The notes under the pieces were generated by a model that saw only the letters and a list, made by a program, of their open reading frames with translations, searched no databases and was not told where the DNA came from. Shown here one piece after another: positions 45,677 to 58,122 of a DNA stretch of 64,000 nt (positions are counted from its first letter, which is position 1; every line of letters begins with the position of its first letter). Source of the stretch: Lacticaseibacillus rhamnosus (GTDB lineage Bacteria > Bacillota > Bacilli > Lactobacillales > Lactobacillaceae). The position numbers were made by a program, and so were the translations under genes. The stretch covers positions 1,426,001-1,490,000 of the forward strand of contig NZ_LR134331.1 in assembly GCF_900636965.1 (NCBI RefSeq), written 5' to 3'.

Positions 45677-48600
45677 CTAACTGCGAATCGGTGTCATTGA
45701 GAAGGCACGCGATTCCAATACTTTCAAAATGGCATCGGCCGTGTCAAGGCTCGTCATTAACGGCACGCCATGCTCAATCGCGGTTTCCCGAATGCGGAAT
45801 CCATCGCTTGACGCCTTTTTATCTGCCGTCATAGTGTTAATGACCAGTTGAATCTTGCGGTCGGCAATGTCTTCGAGAATCGTTTCTTTACCACTGTCAA
45901 GCTTTTCAATCGTCGCGACCGTAATCCCGGCGGCTTCAAACGCCTTTGCTGTGCCGCTGGTAGCAACTAACTGGTAGCCTACTTCACGGAAGCGCTTAGC
46001 CAGCTCGGTAGCTTCAACTTTATCGGCATCCTTAACCGTGATTAAAGCGCGGCCAAATTGTGGCAAGTGCATACCTGCTGCTTCGAACGCCTTGTATAAA
46101 GCTTTTGCCAGCGTTGTATCGCTGCCCATGACTTCTCCGGTGGATTTCATTTCCGGTCCAAGCAGACTGTCAACGTGATTGAGTTTGGAGAAACTGAAGA
46201 CCGGCGCTTTGACGTGGATACCAGCTTGATTAGGCAGCAGACCAGTCGTAAAGCCTTGTTCCTTCAAACTTAAACCGAGGATGGCCAAGGTTGCGACTTG
46301 AGCCAGTTTAACGTTTGTGACCTTGCTCAAAAATGGAACAGTCCGACTTGCCCGCGGGTTGACTTCAATGACATAAGCCTTGCCTTGATGAATGATGAAT
46401 TGCACGTTCATCAAGCCGATGCAGTTTAAAGCGCGCGACAGTTTGATGGTTGCATCGGTAATCTGGTCAATAATATCCTGACTAAATGTTTGCGGTGGAT
46501 AAACGGCCATCGAATCACCGCTATGAATGCCGGCGCGCTCAATGTGCTCCATGATGCCAGGCAGTACCACGGTTTCACCGTCGGAAATGCAATCGACTTC
46601 GCATTCTTTGCCGACTAAATAGTGGTCAATCAAAACTGGATGGTCGTGCGAAACCGATACCGCGCGATCAATGTAACTCGCTAATTCGTCAGCATCGTGA
46701 ACGATTTCCATTGCCCGGCCGCCTAAAACATAACTTGGGCGAACCAAAACGGGATAACCAATTTTATCGGCGACTGCTAAAGCGCCATCTTTGTCAGTAG
46801 CCGTACCGCCTTCTGGTTGCGGTAACTTAAGTTCTTTAATGACTTGATCAAACAAGTCCCGATCCTCGGCCCGGTTGAGGTCGGCTACCGAGGTTCCCAG
46901 AATCTTAATGCCCCGTTTTGCAAGCGGTTCGGCTAAATTAATCGCAGTTTGGCCGCCAAATTGAACGATAACCCCTTTTGGTTGCTCCAGGTCAATGACA
47001 TTCAGGACATCTTCAAGCGTCAACGGTTCAAAATACAGTTTATCCGCAATTGAAAAGTCGGTTGAGACGGTTTCGGGGTTACTGTTCATAATGATCGCTT
47101 CATACCCGGCTTTTTGGATCGCCTTAACACTATGAACCGTGGCATAATCGAATTCCACCCCTTGGCCAATTCGGATGGGGCCGGAACCGATTACCAGAAT
47201 ACTTGGTTTATCACTCTTGGTGCTTTCCGTGCTGCTTTCATAGGTGCTGTAGTAGTATGGGGTGTCGCTGGCAAACTCGCCGGCACAGGTATCGACCATT
47301 TTATAAACCGGTAAAATATGCTGTTCCTTACGCATCTGGCGAATTTGGTCGGCGTGCAATCCCCAGAGTTTGGCAATTTCTTCGTCCGCAAACCCATACC
47401 GTTTTACTTCAGCTAGTAATGATAAATCAGCTTTGTGGGCGGCTAATTCCCGTTCCAATTCAACAATATGCTTGATCTTGTCGAGGAAAAACGGATTCAT
47501 TTTGGATAATTCCGCAACTTCATCAATCGTGTAATCACGACGGAAGGCTTCGGCTAGATAAAAGAGGCGTTCATCGTTGGCCTGAATAATGTGTTTGCTT
47601 AGCTCATCATCACTTAGCTTAGAAAATTCAGGGCGCCGCGGGTGAATCAAACCGACTTCAAGCGAACGCACCGCTTTTAGTAAGCTTTCTTCAAGTGTGC
47701 GGCCAATTGCCATCACTTCGCCGGTTGCCTTCATTTGGGTGCCGAGGGTTCGATCACCATTTTCAAACTTGTCAAATGGGAACCGGGGTAATTTGGTGAC
47801 CACATAGTCCAGTGCCGGCTCAAATTCGGCCCAGGTTTTCTTGGTGACTGGGTTCTTAATTTCGTCAAGGTTTAAGCCAACTGCGATTTTAGCGGCCATT
47901 TTAGCGATCGGATAACCGGTTGCTTTAGAAGCCAAAGCACTTGAGCGGGATACCCGAGGATTGACTTCGATGACGTAATATTTGAAGCTGTTGCGGTCGA
48001 GTGCGAATTGGACATTGCAGCCGCCTTCGATCTTCAAGGCCCGGATGATCTTGAGTGCCGAGTCACGTAACATCTGGACTTCTTTATCCGTTAAGGTTTG
48101 AGTTGGCGCAAAGACCATCGAATCACCGGTGTGCACCCCGACTGGATCGAAGTTTTCCATGTTGCAGACAACGATTGCGGAGTCGGAAGCATCGCGCATC
48201 ACTTCAAATTCAATTTCTTTGTAACCGGCAATGGAGCGTTCGATCAAGACTTGGGTGACCGGGCTGAGGTTCAGGCCGTTTTCAGCAATTTCGGCTAATT
48301 CTTTTTCGTTGTCAGCGATACCGCCGCCAGTGCCGCCCATGGTGAACGCTGGTCGAATGATAACCGGGAACCCGATTTTGTCGGCAAATTCCTGCGCTTC
48401 TTGAACATTGTTTGCAATGGCTGATTCCGGCACCGGTTCGTGCAATTTTTGCATCAAATTTTTGAACAGTTCACGATCTTCGGCTTGGTCAATCGCGCTT
48501 AATTTGGTACCTAGCAATTCGATCCCAAGTTCGTCTAAAATGCCGGTATTGCTGAGCTTCATTGCAAGATTTAACCCGATTTGGCCGCCGATGGTTGGTA

Positions 48601-48859
48601 AAATGGCATCTGGCAACTCTTTGCGCAAAATCTGACTGACAAATTCGACAGTTAACGGTTCAATATAGACGCGATCAGCAATTTCGGTATCGGTCATAAT
48701 CGTGGCCGGATTGGAGTTTACCAAAACAACTTCATAGCCTTCTTCACGTAATGCGAGACAGGCTTGCGTCCCTGAGTAATCAAATTCTGCGGCTTGACCG
48801 ATGATAATTGGGCCAGAGCCGATCACTAAGATTTTATGAATATCTTGACGTTTTGGCAT
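45677..48859 (-). CDS. carB: Carbamoyl-phosphate synthase large subunit
   Basis: A 1060-residue enzyme with two homologous ATP-grasp halves (each starting [13 protein letters not shown] nucleotide motifs near residues 10 and 555), an oligomerisation domain between about 400 and 550, and a C-terminal methylglyoxal-synthase-like allosteric domain from about 935. Makes carbamoyl phosphate with CarA for pyrimidines and arginine. It follows carA by two bases. It lies within the PyrR-controlled operon, indicating a pyrimidine-regulated set. Confidence 0.97.
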   Translation of the reverse strand: MPKRQDIHKILVIGSGPIIIGQAAEFDYSGTQACLALREEGYEVVLVNSNPATIMTDTEIADRVYIEPLTVEFVSQILRKELPDAILPTIGGQIGLNLAMKLSNTGILDELGIELLGTKLSAIDQAEDRELFKNLMQKLHEPVPESAIANNVQEAQEFADKIGFPVIIRPAFTMGGTGGGIADNEKELAEIAENGLNLSPVTQVLIERSIAGYKEIEFEVMRDASDSAIVVCNMENFDPVGVHTGDSMVFAPTQTLTDKEVQMLRDSALKIIRALKIEGGCNVQFALDRNSFKYYVIEVNPRVSRSSALASKATGYPIAKMAAKIAVGLNLDEIKNPVTKKTWAEFEPALDYVVTKLPRFPFDKFENGDRTLGTQMKATGEVMAIGRTLEESLLKAVRSLEVGLIHPRRPEFSKLSDDELSKHIIQANDERLFYLAEAFRRDYTIDEVAELSKMNPFFLDKIKHIVELERELAAHKADLSLLAEVKRYGFADEEIAKLWGLHADQIRQMRKEQHILPVYKMVDTCAGEFASDTPYYYSTYESSTESTKSDKPSILVIGSGPIRIGQGVEFDYATVHSVKAIQKAGYEAIIMNSNPETVSTDFSIADKLYFEPLTLEDVLNVIDLEQPKGVIVQFGGQTAINLAEPLAKRGIKILGTSVADLNRAEDRDLFDQVIKELKLPQPEGGTATDKDGALAVADKIGYPVLVRPSYVLGGRAMEIVHDADELASYIDRAVSVSHDHPVLIDHYLVGKECEVDCISDGETVVLPGIMEHIERAGIHSGDSMAVYPPQTFSQDIIDQITDATIKLSRALNCIGLMNVQFIIHQGKAYVIEVNPRASRTVPFLSKVTNVKLAQVATLAILGLSLKEQGFTTGLLPNQAGIHVKAPVFSFSKLNHVDSLLGPEMKSTGEVMGSDTTLAKALYKAFEAAGMHLPQFGRALITVKDADKVEATELAKRFREVGYQLVATSGTAKAFEAAGITVATIEKLDSGKETILEDIADRKIQLVINTMTADKKASSDGFRIRETAIEHGVPLMTSLDTADAILKVLESRAFSMTPIRS

Positions 48860-48861
48860 GA

Positions 48862-49944
48862 TTATCCTTTCTGCGTACGATCTGAGAATGCATCCATCAT
48901 TTCCATAAATTCATCAAAAAGATGGTCGGCGTCGTGTGGACCTGGCGCAGCATCCGGATGGAATTGGACGGTGAAAGCCGGATACAGGCGATGCCGCAAC
49001 CCTTCTACCGTGCCATCGTTAATTTCCACGTGGGTGACCAGCAAGGTGTCCGGGTCAATGCTGTCAGGATCAACGGCGTAACCGTGGTTTTGACTGGTGA
49101 AATCAATGCGGCCGGTCGCAATTTCACGAACCGGATGATTGAACCCGCGGTGGCCGTATTTCATTTTGAAGGTGTCGGCGCCGTTTGCCAGTGCAAATAA
49201 CTGGTGGCCAAGACAAATCCCGAATAGTGGAATCTTACCTTCAATGCCGCGAATCATATCCAATGCTTCCGGCACATCTTTCGGATCCCCAGGGCCATTG
49301 GTTAACATGACGCCATCCGGTGCTAATTCTAGAATGGTAGCCGCAGTGGTTGTGGACGGCAACACGGTCACGTTACATTGACGTTTAGCCAGTTCCCGTA
49401 AAATGCTATGTTTGAGGCCAAAATCAATGACCACCACATTGCGGCCAGTACCCGGTGCCGGATAAGCCTGCTGAGTCGAGACTTGTTGTACTTGATTCTT
49501 TGGCAGTACCAATGCTTTGAGCTGGTCAAAGGCATGTTCGTCGGCGGCATCCACAATACTGGCTTTCATGGCACCGACTTCCCGGATTTTTTTGGTCAGC
49601 GCCCGGGTGTCAACGCCGCTGATACCGGGAATATGTTTGCGCTTGAGAAATTCATCCAGCGTCATCTGACTACGCCAATTACCGGTGACCCTCGCAACGT
49701 CTCTAACCACAATCCCCTTTGCAGTCGGATCAATGCTTTCGTAATCATCACGGTTAATACCGACATTGCCGATGAGCGGTTGCGTGAATGTAATGATTTG
49801 GCCATTGTAACTTTGATCCGTAATGGTTTCTTGGTAGCCGCTCATGCCGGTGTTAAAAACAATTTCACCAGTCGTGACCGTTTCCGCACCAAAGCCGACG
49901 CCAGGAAAAACACTGCCGTCTTCCAGAATTAAATAGCGCTTCAT
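48862..49944 (-). CDS. carA: Carbamoyl-phosphate synthase small subunit
   Basis: A 360-residue subunit. The N-terminal CPSase domain begins [13 protein letters not shown]; the C-terminal class-I glutaminase domain has its nucleophile in [14 protein letters not shown] and the catalytic His-Glu region in [13 protein letters not shown]. The latter reads HPDA rather than the more usual HPEA. Overlaps pyrC by four bases. Confidence 0.96.
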   Translation of the reverse strand: MKRYLILEDGSVFPGVGFGAETVTTGEIVFNTGMSGYQETITDQSYNGQIITFTQPLIGNVGINRDDYESIDPTAKGIVVRDVARVTGNWRSQMTLDEFLKRKHIPGISGVDTRALTKKIREVGAMKASIVDAADEHAFDQLKALVLPKNQVQQVSTQQAYPAPGTGRNVVVIDFGLKHSILRELAKRQCNVTVLPSTTTAATILELAPDGVMLTNGPGDPKDVPEALDMIRGIEGKIPLFGICLGHQLFALANGADTFKMKYGHRGFNHPVREIATGRIDFTSQNHGYAVDPDSIDPDTLLVTHVEINDGTVEGLRHRLYPAFTVQFHPDAAPGPHDADHLFDEFMEMMDAFSDRTQKG

Positions 49945-51215
49945 GCTTGTCCTCCCTTTTGATAGGCGATTTGGCCGTGACTAATGGTATATAACGCCTG
50001 GCCTTGCACCTCTTCACCGATAAATGGTGAATTTTTACCTTTTGAAAACCAATCGGCGGGATCGATTTTATAAGAAGTTTCCAGATCCAAAATGGTTAAA
50101 TCAGCGGGCCCACCAACTGTGATGTGACCACCTGGCAGTCCGAATTTGGCTGCCGGAATCGTGCTCATTTTGGCAATCAGTTGTTGGAGCGTGAACATTT
50201 TGGATTTAACGAACTTGGTGTACAGCAGTGGAAAGGCCGTTTCCGAACCGACGATCCCGAATGCGGCGGTTTTAAACGATCCCGTCTTTTCTTCAGCCGT
50301 GTGGGGTGCGTGATCCGTGGCAATCATGTCTAGTGTGCCGTCTTGCAAGCCTTCCAGTAATGCCAAATGATCAGCCCGTGAACGTAACGGTGGATTCATT
50401 TTAAACATGGGGTTATCGCCGGGGATGTTATTTTCATCAAGTAACAAATGATGCGGTGAGACTTCAGCGGTAACGTTGACGCCGCGTTTCTTGGCTTCGC
50501 GAATCAAGGCCACACTTTGGCGGGTTGAGATATGACAGGCGTGGTAATGAACGCCTGTGGCAGCTGCCAGGTCTAAGTCCCGAGCTAATTGACTGCTTTC
50601 GGTTTGGTTAATGATGCCAGGCAGGTTCAGTTTTTTGGCAACCGGACCGGCGTTGATCACGCCACCGTGCATGAGGCTTGCGTCTTCAATGTGAGCCACA
50701 ATCGGCGCGTTTAACTTGGCTGCCTGTAGCATGGCTCGATACATGGTGTCAGCATCTTGAACCCCGACACCGTCATTGGAAAAACCAAGTGCACCGGCTG
50801 CTTGTAAGGCGGGCATGTCAACCACTTGATCCGAGTGCAGGTTTCGTGTAATGGGGGCAAACTGGCGAACGGTGATTTTGGCATCGCTACGATTCTTGGC
50901 CAGTAACGGCTTCAAAGTGGCGACTGTATCCGGCACCGGGTTTAAATTACTCATGGCGACAACGGTTGTAAACCCACCATGTGCTGCTGCCTGCGCACCG
51001 GTTTTAATGGTTTCTTTTGCGGTAAAACCGGGTTCGCGAAAATGAACATGAACGTCAATCAATCCTGGCACAACTGTCGCACCGGTGGCATCAATCACCG
51101 TTTCATCGGCTCGAGCTGTCAGTTGCTGGCCGATTGCCGTGATCTGCTCGCCGGTGATCTGGATATCGGCAGTGTATTCGGTGTCGCTAACGATGTGGGC
51201 ATTTTTGATGAGCAT
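49941..51215 (-). CDS. pyrC: Dihydroorotase
   Basis: A 424-residue zinc amidohydrolase closing carbamoyl aspartate to dihydroorotate. The metal motif is [10 protein letters not shown]; other ligands appear in [17 protein letters not shown] and [10 protein letters not shown]. It starts at ATG 51215, three bases past the pyrB stop. Confidence 0.96.
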   Translation of the reverse strand: MLIKNAHIVSDTEYTADIQITGEQITAIGQQLTARADETVIDATGATVVPGLIDVHVHFREPGFTAKETIKTGAQAAAHGGFTTVVAMSNLNPVPDTVATLKPLLAKNRSDAKITVRQFAPITRNLHSDQVVDMPALQAAGALGFSNDGVGVQDADTMYRAMLQAAKLNAPIVAHIEDASLMHGGVINAGPVAKKLNLPGIINQTESSQLARDLDLAAATGVHYHACHISTRQSVALIREAKKRGVNVTAEVSPHHLLLDENNIPGDNPMFKMNPPLRSRADHLALLEGLQDGTLDMIATDHAPHTAEEKTGSFKTAAFGIVGSETAFPLLYTKFVKSKMFTLQQLIAKMSTIPAAKFGLPGGHITVGGPADLTILDLETSYKIDPADWFSKGKNSPFIGEEVQGQALYTISHGQIAYQKGGQA

Positions 51216-51218
51216 GAG

Positions 51219-52160
51219 TTACTCCTCTCCGAAGTGACGGGCATTGATGACCGCTTCCAGCATGGCCATTCGCATGAAGACGCCATTTTGCATTTGCGTA
51301 AAGATCCGTGATTGTGGTCCGTCAACTAAATCGCTGGCTAATTCAACATCACGGTTAACCGGTGCCGGGTGCATGAAAATGGCATTGGGTTTCATGGTTT
51401 TAGCCAAGTCATCGGTAATGCCATACTTAGCATGATAACTTTCTTTAGAAAAGGCTTCGCGATTATCCTGATTGAAGCGTTCTAACTGAACCCGCAGCAG
51501 CATCAACACATCGACTTGTTTAACCAACTCCGGCACGCTGATGAAGTCGCCATAACGGTCAAAGCTAGGATCATACCACTGTTGCGGACCAGCAAAATGT
51601 AACGTAGCACCAAGTTTGTGCAGCATCTGCATATCACTGCGGGCAACCCGACTGTGGCTAAGGTCGCCGACAATCCCGATGTTCAAGCCTTCAAAATGAC
51701 CGAATTCTTCGTGAATGGTCATCAGATCCAGCATCATTTGGGAAGGATGTTGCCCGGCACCGTCACCTGCATTCACAATGGCGGTTGTTGGCCATGCACC
51801 CATGAGTTCTTTATAATAGCCGTCTTTTGCGTGCCGCATCACCGCAATATTGACGCCGATTGCCCCAATGGTTTTAATGGTATCTTCCAGCGTTTCGCCT
51901 TTTGATACTGAACTGTGGGCCGGGTCGAACGGGATGACGGTTAGCCCTAGTTTGCGTTCGGCCATTTCAAAACTGGTATGCGTACGGGTACTATTTTCAA
52001 AAAATAAGTTAGCAGCATAAATTGGTTCCGGAAAATGAACGGTTTGACCGGCTTTGAAGTCTTCGGCGCGGTTGATTAACGCCATAGCACTTTTTTCATC
52101 AACCTGTTCAGCGGAAACAAAATCTTTAAACGGTGTATCTGTCAAATTAGATAAGGTCAT
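51219..52160 (-). CDS. pyrB: Aspartate carbamoyltransferase catalytic subunit
   Basis: A 313-residue transferase making carbamoyl aspartate. The carbamoyl-phosphate site is [19 protein letters not shown]; aspartate-side segments are [12 protein letters not shown] and [14 protein letters not shown] 52160 has AAGGGGC upstream and overlaps the end of pyrP by 14 bases; a longer in-frame reading to 52205 lies inside pyrP. No pyrI regulatory subunit, as usual in Firmicutes. Confidence 0.96.
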   Translation of the reverse strand: MTLSNLTDTPFKDFVSAEQVDEKSAMALINRAEDFKAGQTVHFPEPIYAANLFFENSTRTHTSFEMAERKLGLTVIPFDPAHSSVSKGETLEDTIKTIGAIGVNIAVMRHAKDGYYKELMGAWPTTAIVNAGDGAGQHPSQMMLDLMTIHEEFGHFEGLNIGIVGDLSHSRVARSDMQMLHKLGATLHFAGPQQWYDPSFDRYGDFISVPELVKQVDVLMLLRVQLERFNQDNREAFSKESYHAKYGITDDLAKTMKPNAIFMHPAPVNRDVELASDLVDGPQSRIFTQMQNGVFMRMAMLEAVINARHFGEE

Positions 52161-53454
52161 TTTTCTCTGCCCCTTCTTCATTAGCGGCATGTTCTGGTAA
52201 AACAAAGTTCAGGAAGATTCCGATCACGGTTGCCAGTGCAAGGCCGGAAAATTGATAGCCGGCAAATTGCAGACTGGCATTGCCGATGCCGATCACAAGA
52301 ATGGTCGAGGCAATCATCAGGTTGCGCTTCTTATCGAAGTCGACTTTGTTGTCAATTAAAACCCGTAAGCCATTGGAAGCAATCACCCCGAACAGCAGGA
52401 AACTAATGCCGCCAATAACCGGACTCGGGATGCTACGAATTAATGCGCTTAGCTTACCGATGAAGGCGAACAAGATGGCAAACATCCCTGCGCCGCCTAA
52501 TACATAAACGCTGTGCACCTTCGTCATCGCAAGCACACCGATATTTTCGCCATAACTGGTGACAGGCGGGCCACCGACGAATCCAGCAATGATTGACGCG
52601 GTTCCGTCACCGGCTAAGGTATGGTTCAAGCCGGGATCCTTAAAGAAATCACGTTTAGTCAATTTGTTGAGTACCATGATGTGGCCCATATGTTCGGTCA
52701 TCGTGACAAACGCAATCGGTGCCATGGATAAAATGGCTCCCCAGTAAAGTTGCGGCTGATAGCTGATAAAAGGCAGTTCAAACTTTGGCAGATCAAACCA
52801 TGCCGCTTGTTGTACCGGCGTCAGATCAACAATGCCAAACAGCAAGGCCACCACATAGCCGGTGACAATTCCGAGTAAGATCGGCAAAAGACTAATAAAT
52901 TTTTTGAGATACATGTTGTAAATGATGACGGATGCCAAGGTGATCATCGCAACGGCAAAGTATCGCAGGTCATAAACGCTCTTGGTGGCACTGATTGTAC
53001 GCATGGTCGCATCGGTGGCGGCTGTGCCTGCCAAGGATAAGCCAATGACCATGACAATCGGACCGACCACGATTGGCGGTAGTGCCCGATCAATCCAAGC
53101 TGATCCGCTGCGAGCAACAATCAAGGCAACGATGAGATAAACGACACCGACTGCTACGGTGCCTTGTGCGATGGCTGGATAACCCGCACCTTTCATCAAA
53201 GCTTGCATGATCGTGATAAACGAGAAACTCGATCCCATGTACGCAGGAATCTTGCCACGCGTAATCAGGATATAAACTAAGGTGCCGACACCGCTTGAAA
53301 ATAAGGCAATGCTTGGATCCAGTCCGACTAAAATCGGTACCAGCACAGTTGAACCGAACATGGCAAAAAGGTGCTGGATTGAAAGCCCCACCCATTGACC
53401 GAATTTCGGCTTATCACCGATATCCAGTACTGCTTCGTCATTATGAAAAGCCAT
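52147..53454 (-). CDS. pyrP: Uracil permease
   Basis: A 435-residue nucleobase-ascorbate/uracil symporter (NCS2) with about 12-14 hydrophobic segments. Family signature regions are [37 protein letters not shown], and [19 protein letters not shown]. It lies three bases after pyrR and imports exogenous uracil; control by PyrR fits. Confidence 0.94.
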   Translation of the reverse strand: MAFHNDEAVLDIGDKPKFGQWVGLSIQHLFAMFGSTVLVPILVGLDPSIALFSSGVGTLVYILITRGKIPAYMGSSFSFITIMQALMKGAGYPAIAQGTVAVGVVYLIVALIVARSGSAWIDRALPPIVVGPIVMVIGLSLAGTAATDATMRTISATKSVYDLRYFAVAMITLASVIIYNMYLKKFISLLPILLGIVTGYVVALLFGIVDLTPVQQAAWFDLPKFELPFISYQPQLYWGAILSMAPIAFVTMTEHMGHIMVLNKLTKRDFFKDPGLNHTLAGDGTASIIAGFVGGPPVTSYGENIGVLAMTKVHSVYVLGGAGMFAILFAFIGKLSALIRSIPSPVIGGISFLLFGVIASNGLRVLIDNKVDFDKKRNLMIASTILVIGIGNASLQFAGYQFSGLALATVIGIFLNFVLPEHAANEEGAEKNDLI

Positions 53455-53457
53455 TGA

Positions 53458-54114
<657 letters not shown>

Positions 54115-54231
54115 AAAAAAACGCCTCCTACCCAATTTGGATAGAAGGCGACCGTAGCCTGAATAATCCGCCGCAACGGAAAGGAAACCTTCTAAGCCTC
54201 ACTGGACTTAGTTAAAGGTGCTTGTTTGATT
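54115..54231 (-). promoter_or_regulatory. PyrR-dependent transcription attenuator of the pyr operon
   Basis: On the minus strand the PyrR-binding loop AGTCCAGTGAGGCT (54208-54195) matches the known ARUCCNGNGAGGYU pattern. It is followed by the terminator stem CGCCTTCTATCC with GGGTAGGAGGCG and a T-run ending near 54115. With UMP, PyrR would bind and favour termination before pyrR. Confidence 0.95.
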
Positions 54232-54237
54232 GAGTTA

Positions 54238-54266
54238 AGATTACCGAACGTTGCGGGTCTTGTCAA
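54238..54266 (-). promoter_or_regulatory. pyr operon promoter embedded in the end of rluD
   Basis: On the minus strand TTGACA (54266-54261), 17-bp spacer, TAATCT (54243-54238). The -35 is perfect and the -10 (which begins with the rluD stop codon TAA) is poor. The start would be near 54231, exactly where the attenuator begins. Confidence 0.65.
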
Positions 54267-55161
54267 TGCCTGCACGCAGATCGGTTAAGGTTTTTTCAAA
54301 AATTGGGGGTACCGGCGCGGTAAAAGTTAATAATTTTCCCGTGACCGGATGCACGAAGCCGAGTTTTGCAGCGTGAAGAAACTGACCATGACCAGGAAGG
54401 GTACGCTTAGGGCCATAGAGAGGATCGCCTGCTACCGGGTGATGGATGTAAGCCATGTGTACGCGAATCTGATGCGTGCGCCCAGTATCCAGAATGCATT
54501 TTACCAAGGTGTAGTTTGTAAAGCGCTCCAGTACTTGAAAATGGGTCACAGCATGGCGGCCATCTGCGACCACTGCTTGGCGTTTGCGATCGCGCGGGTC
54601 CCGACCCAACGGCGCATCAATTGTGCCCTCGTCTTCTTTAAACGTACCATGAACCAGTGCCAAATATTCCCGAATCGACGTTTTAGCCTTAAGCTGGGCG
54701 GATAGACTTAGCTGGGCGGCTTCTGTTTTTGCAACCATTAGCAAGCCGCTCGTATCTTTATCAATACGATGAACGATTCCCGGCCGAATGACGCCATTAA
54801 TACCAGGCAACTTGGTGTGATACAGCAACCCATTCACCAGCGTGCCGTCCGGATGACCCGGTGCCGGATGAACAACCATGCCTTGAGGTTTGTTAACCAC
54901 AATGACTTGGTCGTCTTCGTAAACAATCTCGAGAGGAATCGGTTCAGCAACGGCCTTTAGTGGTTTAACTTCCGGAATGGTCACCGTTACGACATCACCG
55001 GCCGTCACCTTAAAATTAGCTTTCACGGGATTGCCATTAACGGTGACCAAGCCGTCTTGGAGCCATTTTTGCACCTGGCTGCGGGTGTGGGTCGTCTCGT
55101 GGGCCGTGATGATCTTATCAATTCGGCCGCTTTCGGTGGTAATGGTGAAGGTATCGCTCAT
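54241..55161 (-). CDS. RluD-family 23S rRNA pseudouridine synthase
   Basis: A 306-residue enzyme. The N-terminal S4-like RNA-binding domain is about 12-75 (RSQVQKWLQDGLVTVNGNPV); the catalytic segment is GIVHRIDKDTSGLLMVAKT with the conserved Asp. Further motifs are DTGRTHQIRVHMAYIHHP. It corresponds to the ylyB/RluD-type gene between lspA and pyrR in many Bacilli. Start ATG 55161 overlaps the lspA stop by four bases. Its 3' end appears to carry the pyr promoter. Confidence 0.93.
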   Translation of the reverse strand: MSDTFTITTESGRIDKIITAHETTHTRSQVQKWLQDGLVTVNGNPVKANFKVTAGDVVTVTIPEVKPLKAVAEPIPLEIVYEDDQVIVVNKPQGMVVHPAPGHPDGTLVNGLLYHTKLPGINGVIRPGIVHRIDKDTSGLLMVAKTEAAQLSLSAQLKAKTSIREYLALVHGTFKEDEGTIDAPLGRDPRDRKRQAVVADGRHAVTHFQVLERFTNYTLVKCILDTGRTHQIRVHMAYIHHPVAGDPLYGPKRTLPGHGQFLHAAKLGFVHPVTGKLLTFTAPVPPIFEKTLTDLRAGIDKTRNVR

Positions 55162-55625
55162 GCTACCGCCGCCTTGTCACGATCAAACAGAATGTAGATC
55201 AAGACGAAAACAACCCCAAGCGTGATGCAGACATCTGCAAAATTAAAAATCGCATTAAAACGCCACTGATCAAGAAATTCGAGATGGAACATATCCGTTA
55301 CATATCGAAAACGCAAACGATCAATAAAGTTTCCGATCGCCCCCGCTGTGATCAAGGTCAACCCCATCCGATAAAACGGCTTATGCAGACTATCGCGCCA
55401 CAGCATGGCAACAACAACAAACGCCAGAATCGTAGTAACGTAAAAAAACCACTGCTTACCTTCAAACATCGAAAAAGCAGCACCAGTATTACGGATATGG
55501 GTGAGATCAATCACACCTGGAATTAATGACTGACTGTCACCAAGCGGAATATGAACCCTAACCCAAGTCTTAATCCCGAAATCAAGCAAAACCAAGACAG
55601 CAGCAACCATGACATAAATAAGCAA
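55158..55625 (-). CDS. lspA: Lipoprotein signal peptidase (signal peptidase II)
   Basis: A 155-residue membrane aspartyl peptidase with four transmembrane helices that cleaves prolipoprotein signal peptides. Catalytic aspartates are in AGAIGNFIDRLRF and FNFADVCITLG; the conserved RNTGAAFS segment is present. TTG at 55625 is the start, with perfect AGGAGG (55639-55634) eight bases upstream. The open frame continues upstream into repeat array C, but that tail (MAKTGPS and so on) is repeat sequence. It heads the lspA-rluD unit. Confidence 0.94.
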   Translation of the reverse strand: MLIYVMVAAVLVLLDFGIKTWVRVHIPLGDSQSLIPGVIDLTHIRNTGAAFSMFEGKQWFFYVTTILAFVVVAMLWRDSLHKPFYRMGLTLITAGAIGNFIDRLRFRYVTDMFHLEFLDQWRFNAIFNFADVCITLGVVFVLIYILFDRDKAAVA

Positions 55626-55638
55626 AGAAAAATCCTCC

Positions 55639-55890
55639 TGAGCGCGAGCCGGCGCGGTTAGGGATCGGAGTATAAGTGGCCTTGGGCGTGATGGCCCGGT
55701 TTTGGCCATTGCGACCAAGGTCCTTATACGCAGATCCCTGCGCCGGGGAGCGCGTTATGATGTAAGCGCGAGCCAGCGCGGTTAGAAGTCGGAGTATAAG
55801 TGGCCTTGAGCGTGATGGCCCGGTTTTGGCCATTGCGACCAAGGTCCTTATACGCAGATCCCTGCGCCGGGGAGCGCGTTATGATGTAAG
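55639..55890 (-). repeat. Palindromic repeat array C (two units) upstream of lspA
   Basis: Two tandem units. Unit 1 has matching arms (AGGGATC/GATCCCT, CCTTGG/CCAAGG, GTATAAG/CTTATAC). Unit 2 has AGAAGTC and CCTTGAG on one side but CCAAGG and GATCCCT on the other, so its arms are mismatched. The array directly abuts the lspA Shine-Dalgarno sequence and is oriented with lspA transcription. Confidence 0.94.
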
Positions 55891-55951
55891 CATCAGCTGA
55901 CTCCTACCTCAGCCGCGCGTCTAATGTTTGTTTCCTAGTGTACCGCGCCCA

Positions 55952-55983
55952 AAGAAAAACCGCCATCTTGAAAATGGCGGTTA
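55952..55983 (-). terminator. Rho-independent terminator after fhs
   Basis: On the minus strand AACCGCCAT, short loop, ATGGCGGTT, then TTTT. Confidence 0.88.
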
Positions 55984-56007
55984 ACGTTTCTCGCAGCGAT
56001 GACATGA

Positions 56008-57681
56008 TTAGAAAAGTCCGGAAATCTTACCATCGTCAGTAACATCCATGTTTAAAGCAGCTGGTGCTTTTGGCAAGCCTGGCATTGTCAAAACCGTGCC
56101 GGTCATGACGACCAGGAACCCGGCGCCTAGCTTAGGGATAATATCGCGCACATGAATGGTGAAGCCTTCAGGAGCGCCTAGTGTTTTAGCGTTGTCGGTT
56201 AACGAATACTGGGTTTTAGCCATGCAAATCGGCAAGTCCTGCCAACCGTTCTTGGCAATGGTTCGAAGTGCAGCATTCGCTTTACCTTCATAGACAACAT
56301 CGGCACCGCCATAAATCTTTTGAACGATGGTCTTGATTTTTTCTTTGACGTCGCTGTTGCGATCATAAAGCGGTGTGAAGTGACTTGGCTGATTCAAAGC
56401 ATCTAAAACTGCATCCGCAACTGCCAAACCGCCGCGGCCGCCATCTGCCCAAACCGTTGCGGTAACTGCCTTGACATTGAGTTTGGCACAGGCATCAATT
56501 AACCACTGAATTTCGGCATCGGTGTCACTTGTGAACCGATTGACCGCAACGACAACCGGCACGCCGTAACCTTGCATACTGTGGATATGGCGTTTCAGAT
56601 TGGCAAAACCTTTAGCTAACGCGTCCAGGTTTTCCTGTTGCAGATCGGCTAATGCAACCCCGCCGTTATACTTTAGTGCGCGAACGGTTGCGACGATGAC
56701 AACAGCATCCGGGGTTTTACCTAACACTGGGGTCTTGATATCCATGAACTTTTCACCGCCCAGATCAGCGCCGAAGCCAGCTTCCGTAATCGCGATGTTA
56801 CCCAGTTGCAAAGCGGTGCGGGTTGCTAAAACGGAATTACAACCATGTGCGATATTGGCAAATGGGCCACCATGAATAAATGCTGGCGTATGTTCAAGTG
56901 TCTGTACTAAGTTAGGCTTCAGGGCATCGCGCAATAACATGGCAATGGCACCGGTGACTTTTAAATCGCCGACCGTGACGGGTTTGCGGTCATAGGTATA
57001 CCCAATCACAATCCGGCCAATTCTTGCTTTTAGATCGGCAATGTTTTCGGCCAGACATAGAACGGCCATTAATTCGCTGGCGACCGTAATGTCAAACCCA
57101 TCTTCGCGCGGCACGCCACTGGTTGGACCGCCTAAGCCAATTGTTACATGGCGCAGTGCCCGGTCGTTGATATCCAACGCACGCTTCCACAAAATTCGGC
57201 GAGGGTCAATATTGAGTGTGTTTCCTTGCTGCAGATGATTGTCGATTAAAGCGGCCAGTGTGTCAACGGCAGTGGTCAAAGCATGCATGTCACCGGTGAA
57301 GTGTAGGTTAATATCTTCCATCGGTACCACTTGCGCATAGCCGCCACCGGTTGCGCCGCCTTTCATCCCCATGACCGGACCTAATGAAGGTTCCCGCAAT
57401 GCGATAACGGGATGCTGGCCGCGTTGTTGCAATGCATCACCTAAGCCGACAGTAATGGTTGATTTGCCTTCACCGGCGGGGGTCGGATTGATGGATGTGA
57501 CCAAAACGAGCTTGCCAAACGGCTTATCTTTCAACGCATTAAGCGCCGTAAAGCTGAGTTTGGCTTTTGATTTGCCATAAAGTTCCAAATCATCAGCGGT
57601 TAAACCGATACTTGCGGCAACTTTCGTGATTGGCCACATTGAGCTGGCTTCGTTAGCCTGGGCAATTTCAATATCAGACAT
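56008..57681 (-). CDS. fhs: Formate--tetrahydrofolate ligase
   Basis: A 557-residue ATP-dependent enzyme making 10-formyl-THF from formate. The P-loop is [18 protein letters not shown]; other segments are [19 protein letters not shown] and [21 protein letters not shown] 57681 (MSDIEIAQ) with AGGAG upstream is chosen; an in-frame GTG at 57690 is possible. It can use formate from the PFL encoded at 11-14.5 kb for purine and fMet synthesis. Confidence 0.96.
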   Translation of the reverse strand: MSDIEIAQANEASSMWPITKVAASIGLTADDLELYGKSKAKLSFTALNALKDKPFGKLVLVTSINPTPAGEGKSTITVGLGDALQQRGQHPVIALREPSLGPVMGMKGGATGGGYAQVVPMEDINLHFTGDMHALTTAVDTLAALIDNHLQQGNTLNIDPRRILWKRALDINDRALRHVTIGLGGPTSGVPREDGFDITVASELMAVLCLAENIADLKARIGRIVIGYTYDRKPVTVGDLKVTGAIAMLLRDALKPNLVQTLEHTPAFIHGGPFANIAHGCNSVLATRTALQLGNIAITEAGFGADLGGEKFMDIKTPVLGKTPDAVVIVATVRALKYNGGVALADLQQENLDALAKGFANLKRHIHSMQGYGVPVVVAVNRFTSDTDAEIQWLIDACAKLNVKAVTATVWADGGRGGLAVADAVLDALNQPSHFTPLYDRNSDVKEKIKTIVQKIYGGADVVYEGKANAALRTIAKNGWQDLPICMAKTQYSLTDNAKTLGAPEGFTIHVRDIIPKLGAGFLVVMTGTVLTMPGLPKAPAALNMDVTDDGKISGLF

Positions 57682-57693
57682 ACAACACACTCC

Positions 57694-58098
57694 TTATTTA
57701 GTGGATGTTTCCAAACCTTTTTTGATCAACGCCACGATTTTTTGTTTTCGCTTTTTGCCGAACATCAGAAACGAAACGCGACCGTATTGTTTGGTTTTAA
57801 GCATAACGGTCAAACGGCCATTCGTAAAGTCCTCAATGTCCGCCCAAGCTAAATTAATCGTGTTACTTTTAAAAAAGCTGGTTAAACGAAGGCCTTTAGG
57901 CGTTGCGACTAGGCGGAGCAATAAAATCTGAACAATCGCAACTAAAATTGTGATACCTGCAACCGCGACCGCCAGCCATGATAAATTGGTGCTTTCCAGC
58001 TGAAGAATGATCGCTAAACTAAGTCCAAATACGATCGCACTCCAAAACATGCTAAAATCGATCCATGCAGGTTGATAATGTGTTCGATATCCTGCCAA
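57694..58098 (-). CDS. EbsA-like membrane protein
   Basis: A 134-residue protein with two N-terminal transmembrane segments (about residues 13-33 and 40-62) followed by a soluble beta-rich part (GLRLTSFFKSNTINLAWADIEDF). This layout, and the divergent neighbour of RNase HI type, fit the EbsA family of lactic acid bacteria, where older names such as pore-forming protein are not well supported. It starts at TTG 58098 with GGAAG upstream. Function unknown. Confidence 0.6.
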   Translation of the reverse strand: MAGYRTHYQPAWIDFSMFWSAIVFGLSLAIILQLESTNLSWLAVAVAGITILVAIVQILLLRLVATPKGLRLTSFFKSNTINLAWADIEDFTNGRLTVMLKTKQYGRVSFLMFGKKRKQKIVALIKKGLETSTK

Positions 58099-58122
58099 TT
58101 TGCCACTTCCTTAGGAGAAATC

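Noticed and set aside
55582-55842. 86-codon frame upstream of lspA
   Set aside because: Repeat-derived reading in another frame that overlaps the lspA start; real lspA has its own AGGAGG and TTG.
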